A stretch of DNA of 64,000 nt from contig NZ_JASKMT010000013.1 in the NCBI RefSeq assembly GCF_030124175.1, positions 62,001 to 126,000 on the forward strand. The letters run 5' to 3'. A program made the translations under genes and the position numbers. Shown here piece after piece: positions 49,058 to 56,941 of this stretch; positions within the stretch are counted from its first letter, which is position 1, and every line of letters starts with the position of its first letter. The stretch comes from Streptomyces sp. 549. GTDB lineage: Bacteria > Actinomycetota > Actinomycetes > Streptomycetales > Streptomycetaceae. The notes beneath the pieces are model-generated. The model worked only from the letters and a program-made list of their open reading frames with translations. It made no database searches and was not told the origin of the DNA.

Positions 49058-50368
49058 GTGAACGACTCCCACAGCCACTCCCACAGCCATCACCACGGCC
49101 CTGCGGCCCCGGTGTCCACCCACCTGCGCAAGGTGATCGCGGCGGTGCTGATCCCGTTCGCGACCGCGGTCGTCGCAGGGTTGATCCTCCTGTGGCCGGC
49201 CGGTGCGGACAGCCGGCACGAGGAGACCGGTGTCGGTTTCGACCGGCAGATGGAGCAGGCCCGCGTGACGAAGGTCGAGGAGGTGGACTGCAAGGACGTC
49301 AACGCGGAGCGGGAGGACAACGACGCCTCGTCGCGTGGCAGGTGCCAGGTGGCGACGGTCGAGGTGACCACCGGTCCGCACACCGGGCGCCAGTTCCAGG
49401 AGGTGGTGACGCCGGACGCGACGCGCCGGCTGGACACCGGGCAGGGCGTGGTGGTGGCGTTCGCGCCGCAGGCGCCCGAGGAGCTGCAGTACAGCGTGGT
49501 CGACGTGGACCGGAAGTTCCCCATGATCCTGCTGGCGATCTTCTTCGCGCTGGTGGTGGTCGCCGTGGGACGGCTGCGGGGTGTGCTGGCCCTGGTCGGG
49601 CTGGTGATCACCTTCGCGGTGCTGACGCTGTTCATCCTGCCCGCGATACTGCAGGGCTCCAATCCGCTGCTGGTGGCGGTGGTGGGCGGCAGCGCGATCA
49701 TGCTCGTCACGCTGTACCTGTGTCACGGCCTCACCGCGAGAACGTCGGTCGCCGTGCTGGGCACGCTGATCTCGCTGGTCCTGATCGGGTTGCTGGGCTC
49801 GCTGTTCATCGCCTGGGCGAAGCTGTCCGGCAACACCGACGACCAGACGGCGCTGGTGCACAGCCTCTACCCGGACATCGAGATCCGCGGTCTGCTGCTG
49901 GCGGGCGTGCTGATCGGCTCGCTCGGTGTGCTCGACGACGTGACGGTGACGCAGACGTCGGCGGTCTGGGAGCTGCGGCAGGCGGACCCGACGGCCAGCT
50001 GGCGCAAGCTGTACCTGTCCGCGATGCGCATCGGGCGGGACCACATCGCGTCGGTGGTGAACACGCTGGTGCTGGCCTACGCGGGCGCGGCGCTTCCGCT
50101 GCTGCTGCTGTTCTCGATCGCGCAGGCCAGTAGCGGCACGGTGGCCACGAGCGAACTGGTCGCGGAGGAGATCGTGCGCACGCTGGTCGGCTCGATCGGC
50201 CTGGTCGCCTCGGTGCCGGTGACGACGGGTCTGGCCGCCCTGGTGGTGTCCGCGGGCCTCGTCGACAAGGGCGAGGGCCAGGGCGGAGGTCAGGGTGACG
50301 GGGAGGGGCCGGGCGAGCGGCAGCCGGCGAAGGGCGGCCGGGGCAAACGGCGCCGGGCCAAGGGCTGA
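49058..50368 (+). CDS. YibE/F-family membrane protein
   Basis: 436 residues. His-rich N-terminus (NDSHSHSHSHHHG, residues 2-14), one helix (about 28-48), an extracytoplasmic domain to about 150 with two cysteines (VDCKDV, GRCQV), then seven helices of the YibE/F family (about 155-400) including GVLDDVTVTQTSAVWELR. A basic, Gly-rich tail ends it. YibE/F proteins are uncharacterised; the histidines suggest metal contact. Divergent from thiC, so the two share 189 bp. Confidence 0.9.
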   Translation: MNDSHSHSHSHHHGPAAPVSTHLRKVIAAVLIPFATAVVAGLILLWPAGADSRHEETGVGFDRQMEQARVTKVEEVDCKDVNAEREDNDASSRGRCQVATVEVTTGPHTGRQFQEVVTPDATRRLDTGQGVVVAFAPQAPEELQYSVVDVDRKFPMILLAIFFALVVVAVGRLRGVLALVGLVITFAVLTLFILPAILQGSNPLLVAVVGGSAIMLVTLYLCHGLTARTSVAVLGTLISLVLIGLLGSLFIAWAKLSGNTDDQTALVHSLYPDIEIRGLLLAGVLIGSLGVLDDVTVTQTSAVWELRQADPTASWRKLYLSAMRIGRDHIASVVNTLVLAYAGAALPLLLLFSIAQASSGTVATSELVAEEIVRTLVGSIGLVASVPVTTGLAALVVSAGLVDKGEGQGGGQGDGEGPGERQPAKGGRGKRRRAKG

Positions 50369-50440
50369 GCTGCGGGTGGCCGTCCGGCGGGCGGCCGGCT
50401 CGTCAGGACCGGTGCGGGCGGCCGGCTCGTCAGGGCCGGT

Positions 50441-50878
50441 TCAGGGGGTCTGGCTGGCGAGGATCTTGTCGAGTTCCGCGTCGATGCCCTCGCCTGACAT
50501 CTCCTGCCCCAGCGGCACGATGCGGTCGGTGCGGTCGAGGAACGCCACCAGCGGCGGGGCACTGACCCGGAACAGGGCCTGTTCGGAGCCGACTTGCAGC
50601 ATGATCAGCAGATCGGCGAGGTGCTCCTCGGACAACGGCCTGATGCGCACGTCCCCTTCGCCTGCGGCCCGGCTGATGCCGTCGATCAGCAGCTCCCGTC
50701 CGAAGACCCAGGTGACCGGGGCGTCGCCGGGAAGGCTGAAGGTGAACCGGACCGCGTACGGATCGTGTGCCTCGTAACACAGCTCCACCGGGATGCGGAA
50801 GGAGAGTTCCTCCGAGGCCAGGAAGCTCATCATGACGTCCGCCTGGACCCTGTCGCTGGCCTCGACCCTGTCGCTCAT
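50441..50878 (-). CDS. ssgA: Sporulation/cell-division activator SsgA
   Basis: 145 residues. VQADVMMSFLASEELSFRIPVELCYEAHDPYAVRFTF then LPGDAPVTWVFGRELLIDG and APPLVAFLDRTDRIVPLGQE match SsgA rather than SsgB (which begins NTTVSCELHLRLV). SsgA recruits SsgB and controls septation during sporulation in aerial hyphae. In S. coelicolor ssgA lies downstream of its activator gene ssgR (IclR type); here the upstream neighbour is the DUF5326 gene and no IclR gene exists in the 173-bp gap. ATG 50878 is taken; a GGGGG lies about eight bases before it. Confidence 0.92.
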   Translation of the reverse strand: MSDRVEASDRVQADVMMSFLASEELSFRIPVELCYEAHDPYAVRFTFSLPGDAPVTWVFGRELLIDGISRAAGEGDVRIRPLSEEHLADLLIMLQVGSEQALFRVSAPPLVAFLDRTDRIVPLGQEMSGEGIDAELDKILASQTP

Positions 50879-51051
50879 CCGCTGCCCCCGGCTCTCGAGT
50901 TCGACCTTGATCGGCTGCTGTGAAGCTCTGGGGGAATCGTCCACCACCTCCCCTGCCACCACAATGCCGGTTGCTTCAAAGTCACCCGATTGACTACGGG
51001 TTGACGCAGCCAGAGCCTCCCACTGGACCGAACGGGCGTCGCACGGACGCC

Positions 51052-51267
51052 TCACCAGCCGCCGGAGGAGTTGGAGGAGGTCATGAACTTGCGCACCACG
51101 AACACCAGCGCGGCGACGACGGCGGCGAACAGCAGCAGGTTGAAGAGCACGGTGAAGACGGTCGCCAGAATCCACGTGAGGGCCTTGAAGACGACCAGCG
51201 CGACGACGATGATCGCGACCCACTTCACCCAGGACGGCATTCCCGAAACGGTCTCCCTGGTTCCCAT
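51052..51267 (-). CDS. DUF5326 small membrane protein
   Basis: 71 residues: MGTRETVSGMPSWVKWVAIIVVALVVFKALTWILATVFTVLFNLLLFAAVVAALVFVVRKF with two closely spaced helices (about 13-32, 36-60) and a Ser/Gly/Trp tail. Recognised as DUF5326, restricted to streptomycetes. ATG 51267 has AGGGA seven bases ahead; ATG 51273 (MIMG) is the alternative. Between ssgA and a cupin gene, same direction. Confidence 0.85.
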   Translation of the reverse strand: MGTRETVSGMPSWVKWVAIIVVALVVFKALTWILATVFTVLFNLLLFAAVVAALVFVVRKFMTSSNSSGGW

Positions 51268-51432
51268 GATCATTCCCTGCTTTCCCGTTGAGGCGTTCGC
51301 GGCGGCTGCGGAGGTGCCGCACACGTACCGCCGCGATCTGTAGTCGATGCTATGCGGCGGCCGGGCACGGCGGGAGGGCGGACGTCCCCGGTCCGCCCCT
51401 GAGCGGACCCCTACGGGACCCGGGTGCGCGTC

Positions 51433-51750
51433 TCAGCTCTCCGGGGGAGAGAACACCACCATCACGCGCAGGTCCTCGGTCACGTGGTGGAACCTGTGCG
51501 GCACTCCGGCGGGCACGTAGACGACGCTGCCCCGGCCGACCAGCGTGGTCTCCTCACCGACCGTGAGCGAGGCCCGGCCGCTGACCACGAAGTAGACCTC
51601 GTCCTGCGCGTGCGGCGACTGCGGGTCCGGCTCGCCGCGGTCCAGCGCGTACAGGCCGACCGACATGTTGCGCTCCCGCAGGAACTGCAGGTAGGCGCCG
51701 TTGTTCGCGGCCCGTTCCGCCTCCAGCTCGTCCAGCCGGAACGCCTTCAT
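51433..51750 (-). CDS. Cupin-domain protein
   Basis: 105 residues. Short single cupin: VYFVVSGRASLTVGEETTLVGRGSVVYVPAGVPHRFHHVTEDL covers both cupin motifs, with metal-type residues His47 (PHAQDE), Glu51 and His88-like (PHRFH). Possible mononuclear enzyme or small-molecule sensor. ATG 51750 follows GAGGGG. The gene faces the holin-like gene divergently across 60 bp. Confidence 0.88.
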   Translation of the reverse strand: MKAFRLDELEAERAANNGAYLQFLRERNMSVGLYALDRGEPDPQSPHAQDEVYFVVSGRASLTVGEETTLVGRGSVVYVPAGVPHRFHHVTEDLRVMVVFSPPES

Positions 51751-51810
51751 CTGCTCTGCCCCTCTGCCCGTCACTCCCGCGGCGCGCCCGCCTCTGCGAC
51801 GATCACGTCC

Positions 51811-52188
51811 ATGAAGAACTTCCTGATCACGACGATCGCCAACGCCATCGCCCTCGCGGTGGCGGTCTGGCTGCTGGGCGGCATCACCCTGACCAGCGGC
51901 GACACCGGCGGAAAGACCCTGACGCTGATTCTTGTCGCCTTGATCTTCGGGCTGGTGAACCTGGTGGTCAAGCCGATCGCGAATCTGCTGTCGCTGCCGC
52001 TGCTGATCCTCACCCTCGGCCTGTTCGCGCTGGTGATCAACGCGTTGATGCTGCTGCTGACGTCCTGGCTCGCCGACAAGCTGGACGTCGGCTTCCACGT
52101 GGAGGGCTTCGGCACCGCGCTGCTGGGCGGGTTGATCATCGCCGTCGTCTCCTGGGCCGTGAGCATGGCCCTGCCCGACGACCGCTGA
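51811..52188 (+). CDS. Phage-holin-family (YvlD-like) membrane protein
   Basis: 125 residues with four helices (about 5-25, 36-55, 60-85, 97-118) and KNFLITTIANAIALAVAVWLLGGI, the family IV holin/YvlD signature. Despite the name these are chromosomal membrane proteins of unknown function, not tied to a prophage; no phage genes are nearby. ATG 51811 lies seven bases after GACGAT, a weak -10 candidate. Confidence 0.88.
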   Translation: MKNFLITTIANAIALAVAVWLLGGITLTSGDTGGKTLTLILVALIFGLVNLVVKPIANLLSLPLLILTLGLFALVINALMLLLTSWLADKLDVGFHVEGFGTALLGGLIIAVVSWAVSMALPDDR

Positions 52189-52301
52189 CCCCAGACCCCT
52201 GACCGGCGACCGCTGACCGGCGCCTTCGCGCACCGCACCACCTGCGCGTCCGGGCCGCCCGTCCGCGCCGCCCGCCTGCCGGGCACCGGGGGTGATCACG
52301 C

Positions 52302-52895
52302 ATGATGGACCGCATGCCCGCAGTCGATCCCGCCGCGACACCCCCGGCGTTCCCGGCACCCGAGCCGTCCCGGGAGGCGCCGGGCACCGGACGCCGCACG
52401 CCCTACCGGGTGTGCTTCGTGTGCACCGGCAACATCTGCCGCTCGCCGGTGGCCGAGTCCGTCTTCCGGACCCGCGTCGCCGAGGCGGGCCTCGGCGCGC
52501 TGGTCGAGGTCGGCAGCGCCGGCACCGGCGGCTGGCACGTCGGCGACCCCGCCGACCCGCGGGCCGCCGCGTCGCTGCGCGCCGCCGGCTACCCGGACGC
52601 GCACACCGCCCGCCAGTTCACGGCCGAGTGGTTCGACCGGCTGGACCTCGTGGTCGCGCTGGACCGCGGGCACCTGCGGGCGCTGCGCCGCCTGGCGCCG
52701 AGCGCCGCGCACGCGGACCGGGTCCGCCTGCTGCGGTCCTACGACCCGCGGGCCGACGGGGCCGCCGACGTTCCCGACCCCTACTACGGCGGCCCCGAGG
52801 GCTTCGGCACCGTGCTGGCCATGGTCGAGGACGCCGTACCCGGACTGCTCGACGCGGTCCGCGAGCAGTTGGAGGAGCCTGACCATGACCGGTGA
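52302..52895 (+). CDS. ptpA: Low-molecular-weight protein-tyrosine phosphatase
   Basis: 197 residues. Catalytic loop CTGNICRS (C-x5-R) at about residues 40-47 and acidic loop DPYYGG, where Asp is the general acid. An N-terminal Pro-rich extension of some 34 residues precedes the usual start. It corresponds to PtpA of S. coelicolor, whose overexpression raises secondary metabolism; substrate proteins are not known here. ATG 52302 follows GGGGGTGATC, a close match to the 16S 3' end. The stop lies 11 bp inside the next gene (52885), so the pair is coupled. Confidence 0.92.
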   Translation: MMDRMPAVDPAATPPAFPAPEPSREAPGTGRRTPYRVCFVCTGNICRSPVAESVFRTRVAEAGLGALVEVGSAGTGGWHVGDPADPRAAASLRAAGYPDAHTARQFTAEWFDRLDLVVALDRGHLRALRRLAPSAAHADRVRLLRSYDPRADGAADVPDPYYGGPEGFGTVLAMVEDAVPGLLDAVREQLEEPDHDR

Positions 52896-54009
52896 CGGAA
52901 CCAGGGCCGTACGGGCCGGCCTGCCCGCCCGCGAGCCCTACGAGCCGACGCTGCCCGGGCCGGTGTTCGCCGCCCACTACCACCTGCCGGGCGACCCCGC
53001 CGACGCCACCTACACCTACGGCCGGGACGGCAACCCGACCTGGACCGCGCTGGAGAACGCCCTCGCCGAGCTGGAGGACCCGGCCGGCGACGCGTCCGCG
53101 GTGTCCTTCGCGTCCGGCATGGCGGCGATCTCCGCGGTGCTGCTGTCGCAGGTGCGCCCCGGGCAGGTCGTGGTGCTGCCGAACGACGGCTACAACCTGC
53201 TGACGCCGCTGCGGGAGCGTCTGGAGGGCTTCGGCGCCCGGGTGCGGACGGTGGCCACCGGCAGCCGCGAGCAGGCCGAGGCGGTGCGCGGCGCGGACCT
53301 GGTGTGGCTGGAGACCCCTTCCAACCCGGGGCTGGACGTGTGCGACATCCGGGAACTGGCAGACGCCGCGCACCGGGAGGGCGCGCTGGTCGCCGTCGAC
53401 AACACGCTCGCCACGCCGCTGGGGCAGCGCCCGCTGGAACTGGGCGCGGACCTCTCCGTGGTGAGCGGCACCAAGGCGCTCAGTGGGCACGGGGACGTGC
53501 TGCTGGGCTACGTGGCGTGCCGGGACCGGGCACTGGCGGACGGCGTCCGGCACTGGCGCAAGATCGTCGGTGCCATTCCCGGGCCGATGGAGGCGTGGCT
53601 CGTGCACCGCAGCCTCGCCACGCTGCACCTGCGGGTGGAGCGGCAGGCCGCCACCGCGCCGCTGGTCGCCGAGGCGCTGCGACGGCGGCCCGAGGTGACC
53701 GGGCTGCGCCACCCCGGGCTGCCCGACGACCCGGCGCACCAGGTCGCGGCCGGGCAGATGCGCCGCTTCGGCTGCGTCGTCTCCTTCACGCTGCCCGACC
53801 GGGAGCACGCCGAGCGGTTCCTGGCCGCGCTGGACCTGGTGGACGACGCCACCAGCTTCGGCGGGGTCCGCAGCACCGCGGAGCGCCGCGGCCGGTGGGG
53901 CGGCGACGACGTGCCGGAGGGGTTCGTGCGGCTGTCGGTGGGCGCGGAGGACGCCGAGGACCTCGTCGCGGACCTCACCCGGGCCCTGGACGTGGCGGCG
54001 CGCGGCTAG
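52885..54009 (+). CDS. Cys/Met-metabolism PLP enzyme (cystathionine gamma-lyase/synthase type)
   Basis: 374 residues. TYTYGRDGNPTWTALE (about 46-61) is the YxRxxNPT-like motif; the PLP phosphate-binding FASGMAAI and PLP lysine in VSGTKALSGHGDVLLGY (about 192-208) are intact. Substrate residues distinguishing lyase from synthase cannot be read safely. Overlap with the phosphatase gene by 11 bp implies coupled translation, a curious pairing with no known pathway. A terminator follows. Confidence 0.9.
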   Translation: MTGDGTRAVRAGLPAREPYEPTLPGPVFAAHYHLPGDPADATYTYGRDGNPTWTALENALAELEDPAGDASAVSFASGMAAISAVLLSQVRPGQVVVLPNDGYNLLTPLRERLEGFGARVRTVATGSREQAEAVRGADLVWLETPSNPGLDVCDIRELADAAHREGALVAVDNTLATPLGQRPLELGADLSVVSGTKALSGHGDVLLGYVACRDRALADGVRHWRKIVGAIPGPMEAWLVHRSLATLHLRVERQAATAPLVAEALRRRPEVTGLRHPGLPDDPAHQVAAGQMRRFGCVVSFTLPDREHAERFLAALDLVDDATSFGGVRSTAERRGRWGGDDVPEGFVRLSVGAEDAEDLVADLTRALDVAARG

Positions 54010-54069
54010 CCGACCCGGCCCGCGGCAGGCGCCAGCCGCCCCCGGGCGCCCCCGGGCGCCCGGAAGGGT

Positions 54070-54100
54070 GGTTTGGGGCTCCCCCCTCGTGCCCCAAACC
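54070..54100. terminator. Terminator after the Cys/Met PLP gene
   Basis: Perfect 10-bp stem GGTTTGGGGC (54070-54079) with GCCCCAAACC (54091-54100), 11-nt loop, symmetric in both directions. Confidence 0.8.
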
Positions 54101-54269
54101 GCCCGCCGGGCACGTGCCGACGGCACGTCACACCAGGCTAGTTGACCGAGCGTCAGTGTCCAATCACGTTATCGACACCGGGGTATCGGTCTGCTTATCG
54201 TTGCCATGCCCAGAGTGACGGGCAGAGTGACGGATCTGCGTGGGGCCCGTGCACCGTTGCGGAGGAGAG

Positions 54270-55166
54270 ATGGACCTGGCCCTGCTGCGCACCTTCCTCA
54301 CCGTGTACCGGGCCGGCTCGTTCACCCGGGCGGCGCAGCTGCTCGGTCTGTCCCAGCCCGCGGTGACGGGCCAGATCCGCTCACTCGAACGCCACCTGGA
54401 ACGCCCGCTGTTCGTGCGCGGCGCCCGGGGCGTCACTCCGACCACCGTCGGCGAGGAACTCGCTCACAAGGCCGCGCCGCACCTCGACGCGCTGCTGGAG
54501 ATCACCCAGGTCGACCTGGACGCCGCCTCCCCCACCCGGACGCTGCACCTGACCGGGCCGCCGGAGTTCACCCGGCTGCGGGCCCTGCCCGCGCTCGCCC
54601 CGCTCGCCGCGCAGGGCGTCGCGCTGCGGGCGTCGTTCGGCTCGGCGGAGGAGTCGCTGGCCTCGCTCGCGGCGGGCCACCACGACCTGGCCATCACCAC
54701 GGCCCGGCCGCGCGGCGCGGAGCTGTCCGCGACGGCGCTGTGCGACGAGGAGCACGTCCTGGTCGGCGCCCCGCGCTGGGCGGCCCGGCTGGGCGGTCCG
54801 GCCGTGCTGCGCGGGCGCGGCCCGGCCGCGCTCGACGGCGTGCCCGTGGTGTGCGTGCACGAGACGCTGCCGCTGCTCAGCCACTACTGGGCCACCGTCT
54901 TCGACGCCGCGCCCGGCCGGTCGGCGTCGATCGTCGTCCCCGACCTGCACGGCGTCCTGGAGTGCGTGGCCGCCGGCGCGGGAGTCGCGGTGCTGCCGCG
55001 GTACCTGTGCGGGGACGCCCGGGATGCCGGCCTGGTGGTGACGCTGCTCGACCCGCCGGTGCCGCCGCTGCGCACCTACTTCCTCGCGGTGCGCAGCGGC
55101 ACGCTGGCCCGGCCGCACCTGTCCCGGGCCCACGAGTGGCTGCTGCGGGCCGCCGCCGACTGGTGA
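54270..55166 (+). CDS. LysR-family transcriptional regulator
   Basis: 298 residues. The N-terminal winged helix is about 1-62 (ALLRTFLTVYRAGSFTRAAQLLGLSQPAVTGQIRSLE). The effector domain covers about 88-295 with the two-lobe pattern. ATG 54270 follows GGAGGAG; upstream in-frame codons lack coding bias. Target unknown: neither neighbour is divergently arranged with it, the usual LysR layout, so its regulon may be elsewhere. The 260 bp before it hold the terminator and an AT-rich promoter-like stretch near 54135-54185. Confidence 0.9.
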   Translation: MDLALLRTFLTVYRAGSFTRAAQLLGLSQPAVTGQIRSLERHLERPLFVRGARGVTPTTVGEELAHKAAPHLDALLEITQVDLDAASPTRTLHLTGPPEFTRLRALPALAPLAAQGVALRASFGSAEESLASLAAGHHDLAITTARPRGAELSATALCDEEHVLVGAPRWAARLGGPAVLRGRGPAALDGVPVVCVHETLPLLSHYWATVFDAAPGRSASIVVPDLHGVLECVAAGAGVAVLPRYLCGDARDAGLVVTLLDPPVPPLRTYFLAVRSGTLARPHLSRAHEWLLRAAADW

Positions 55167-55239
55167 CAGCGGCAGCCTCGGGCCGCGATCCGGCAGGTCG
55201 CGAGGTTTCGGAGCGCCCGCCGCGCGGCAGGTTCCTGGC

Positions 55240-55722
55240 ATGGCCGATGAACGTCCCGTGGTCAAGCGCACCGCCCGGGCGATCCTGCTGGACGGGGACG
55301 ACCTGATCCTCATCAAGCGGACCAAGCCCGACCAGGCGCCCTACTGGATCACGCCGGGCGGCGGGGTGGAGCCGGCCGACAAGAGCGTCGTCGCCGCGCT
55401 GCACCGCGAGGTCGACGAGGAGCTGGGCGGCACGGTCGCCGACGTGGTGCCCGCGTTCGTCGACACCGTGCCGCACCCCACCGAGCACGAGCCGGACGGT
55501 GTGAAGGTGCAGCACTTCTTCGTCTGCCGCCTGAAGTCCATGGACCTCGACCGCCGGCACGGTCCCGAGGTCGAGGAGCCGTGCGGAAGCTACGAGTTCG
55601 TCCGGCTGCCCTTCACCCGTGCCGGGGTGACCTCCGTCGAGGTGGTGCCGCCCTCGCTGCGTGCCTACCTGGCGGCCAACATCGAAGGCGTCAGGGCGCT
55701 GCTCGCCGACGACCTGGGCTGA
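55240..55722 (+). CDS. Nudix hydrolase
   Basis: 160 residues. The Nudix box reads GGGVEPADKSVVAALHREVDEELGG (about 40-64): REVDEELG is intact, but the first glutamate of the Gx5Ex7REUxEExGU pattern is Asp. Hydrolyses a nucleoside diphosphate-X compound, substrate unknown. ATG 55240 with AGG at eight bases. Stand-alone. Confidence 0.9.
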   Translation: MADERPVVKRTARAILLDGDDLILIKRTKPDQAPYWITPGGGVEPADKSVVAALHREVDEELGGTVADVVPAFVDTVPHPTEHEPDGVKVQHFFVCRLKSMDLDRRHGPEVEEPCGSYEFVRLPFTRAGVTSVEVVPPSLRAYLAANIEGVRALLADDLG

Positions 55723-55870
55723 GCGGACGGCGGCCCCGGGGACGGCGCACGGCCTCTCGGCTCACCGAACGGCCGCCCGGGTCGGGGCTCGGGGGTCAGG
55801 GCAACGGCCCTGGCCCGGTGCACGGTACGGCTCGGCGCACGGTCAGGCTCGGGGTACGGCTCTGGCCGGG

Positions 55871-56938
55871 TCAGCCGAACCAGCCGTCGAAGGACGCGGC
55901 CCCGGCCATCCGGCCGCGCGCCTCCGCCTCCTCGACCACCCGCTGCGCCTCCTGCCGCCAGGCCTCCGGCGACGCCTCCGCCAGGACCGAAAGGCCCGGA
56001 ACCGCCCGGCCCGGAACTGCGACGGCGGGCTCGGGCGCGGGCGCGGCCACGCCGCCGTCCGGCGCCGGGCCGAAGAGGCCCACGTCGGACGGCCGCGGGC
56101 CGCCCGTAGCGGACGCCACCCCTGCGGACGGCACCCCTTCGGACGCCGCCCCGCCCGTGGGCGCGGGGGACGCCGGGGCCGTCGGACGGGCGCGGGTGGG
56201 GACCACGGCACGCGGCCGGGACGGCGCGGCACCGACCGGCGCGGCACCGGCGGACGAGGGGGCGACGGACGAGGGGGCGGCCGACGGGTGGTCGTTGCGG
56301 TGCTCGCGGGCGGCGCGGTCGCGGGCCGCGCCGAAGAAGTCGCCGCCCTTGCGCTTGTAGTCGTCCGTGCCCCACTCCCGGGCAGGCCGCTTGGGCGCGT
56401 ACTGCAGGTGCGGGATGTGCTTGGCGCAGTGGATGTACGCCTCCTCCACCGTCACCCGCACCCACAGTTCGGGGCGGCGGCCGGGCACCGGGTCGTCGGG
56501 CAGGTGCGGGTGCTCGGCGCGGATCTCGGCGTCCTCCACGATCTCGGCCCGCCCGTTGACGTGCAGGCCGATGCGGGCCCGGACGAAGTCGACCATCAGG
56601 ATGCCCAGCCGCGGGTTCTCCTGGATGTTGCCCAGGCTGGCGTGCACGCCGTTGCCGCGGTACTCCGGGTAGGCGAGGGTGTACTCGTCCAGCACCTGGA
56701 GGAAGCCGGGCGGACCGGCCCGGAAACTGCTGTCGCACTCGCCGTCGCCGTCCGCGGTCGCGAGGAAGAACATCTCCTGGCGCTCGACGAACTCCCGCAT
56801 GCGCGCGTTGAGATGGTCGAGCATCTGCTCGTCGTAGAACCGGTCCGCGCGTCCGGTGGACCCCAGTCGCTCCTGCACCGCGTGCTCCCCGGCGCTGCCC
56901 GGCCGGGTGCCGCGTCCGTGCTCTTCCACTCCTGCCAC
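55871..56938 (-). CDS. PNPOx-like flavin-binding split-barrel protein with disordered tail
   Basis: 355 residues. The N-terminal split beta-barrel (about 35-210) has EFVERQEMFFLATADGDGECDSSFRAGPPGFLQVLDEYTLAYPEYRGNGVHASLGNIQENPRLGILMVDF, typical of pyridoxamine-phosphate-oxidase-like or F420/FMN-binding proteins. The final 140 residues are Pro/Ala-rich and disordered with PSSVAPSSAGAAPVGAAPS repeats. The GTG start, eight bases after GGGAG, is four bases after the flavohemoglobin stop, so both form an operon. Such proteins are often fused or coupled to flavohemoglobins or ferredoxin reductases. Confidence 0.88.
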   Translation of the reverse strand: MAGVEEHGRGTRPGSAGEHAVQERLGSTGRADRFYDEQMLDHLNARMREFVERQEMFFLATADGDGECDSSFRAGPPGFLQVLDEYTLAYPEYRGNGVHASLGNIQENPRLGILMVDFVRARIGLHVNGRAEIVEDAEIRAEHPHLPDDPVPGRRPELWVRVTVEEAYIHCAKHIPHLQYAPKRPAREWGTDDYKRKGGDFFGAARDRAAREHRNDHPSAAPSSVAPSSAGAAPVGAAPSRPRAVVPTRARPTAPASPAPTGGAASEGVPSAGVASATGGPRPSDVGLFGPAPDGGVAAPAPEPAVAVPGRAVPGLSVLAEASPEAWRQEAQRVVEEAEARGRMAGAASFDGWFG

Positions 56939-56941
56939 GTG

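Noticed and set aside
51811..52188. Prophage holin
   Set aside because: The family name only; no lysis, structural or integrase genes nearby.
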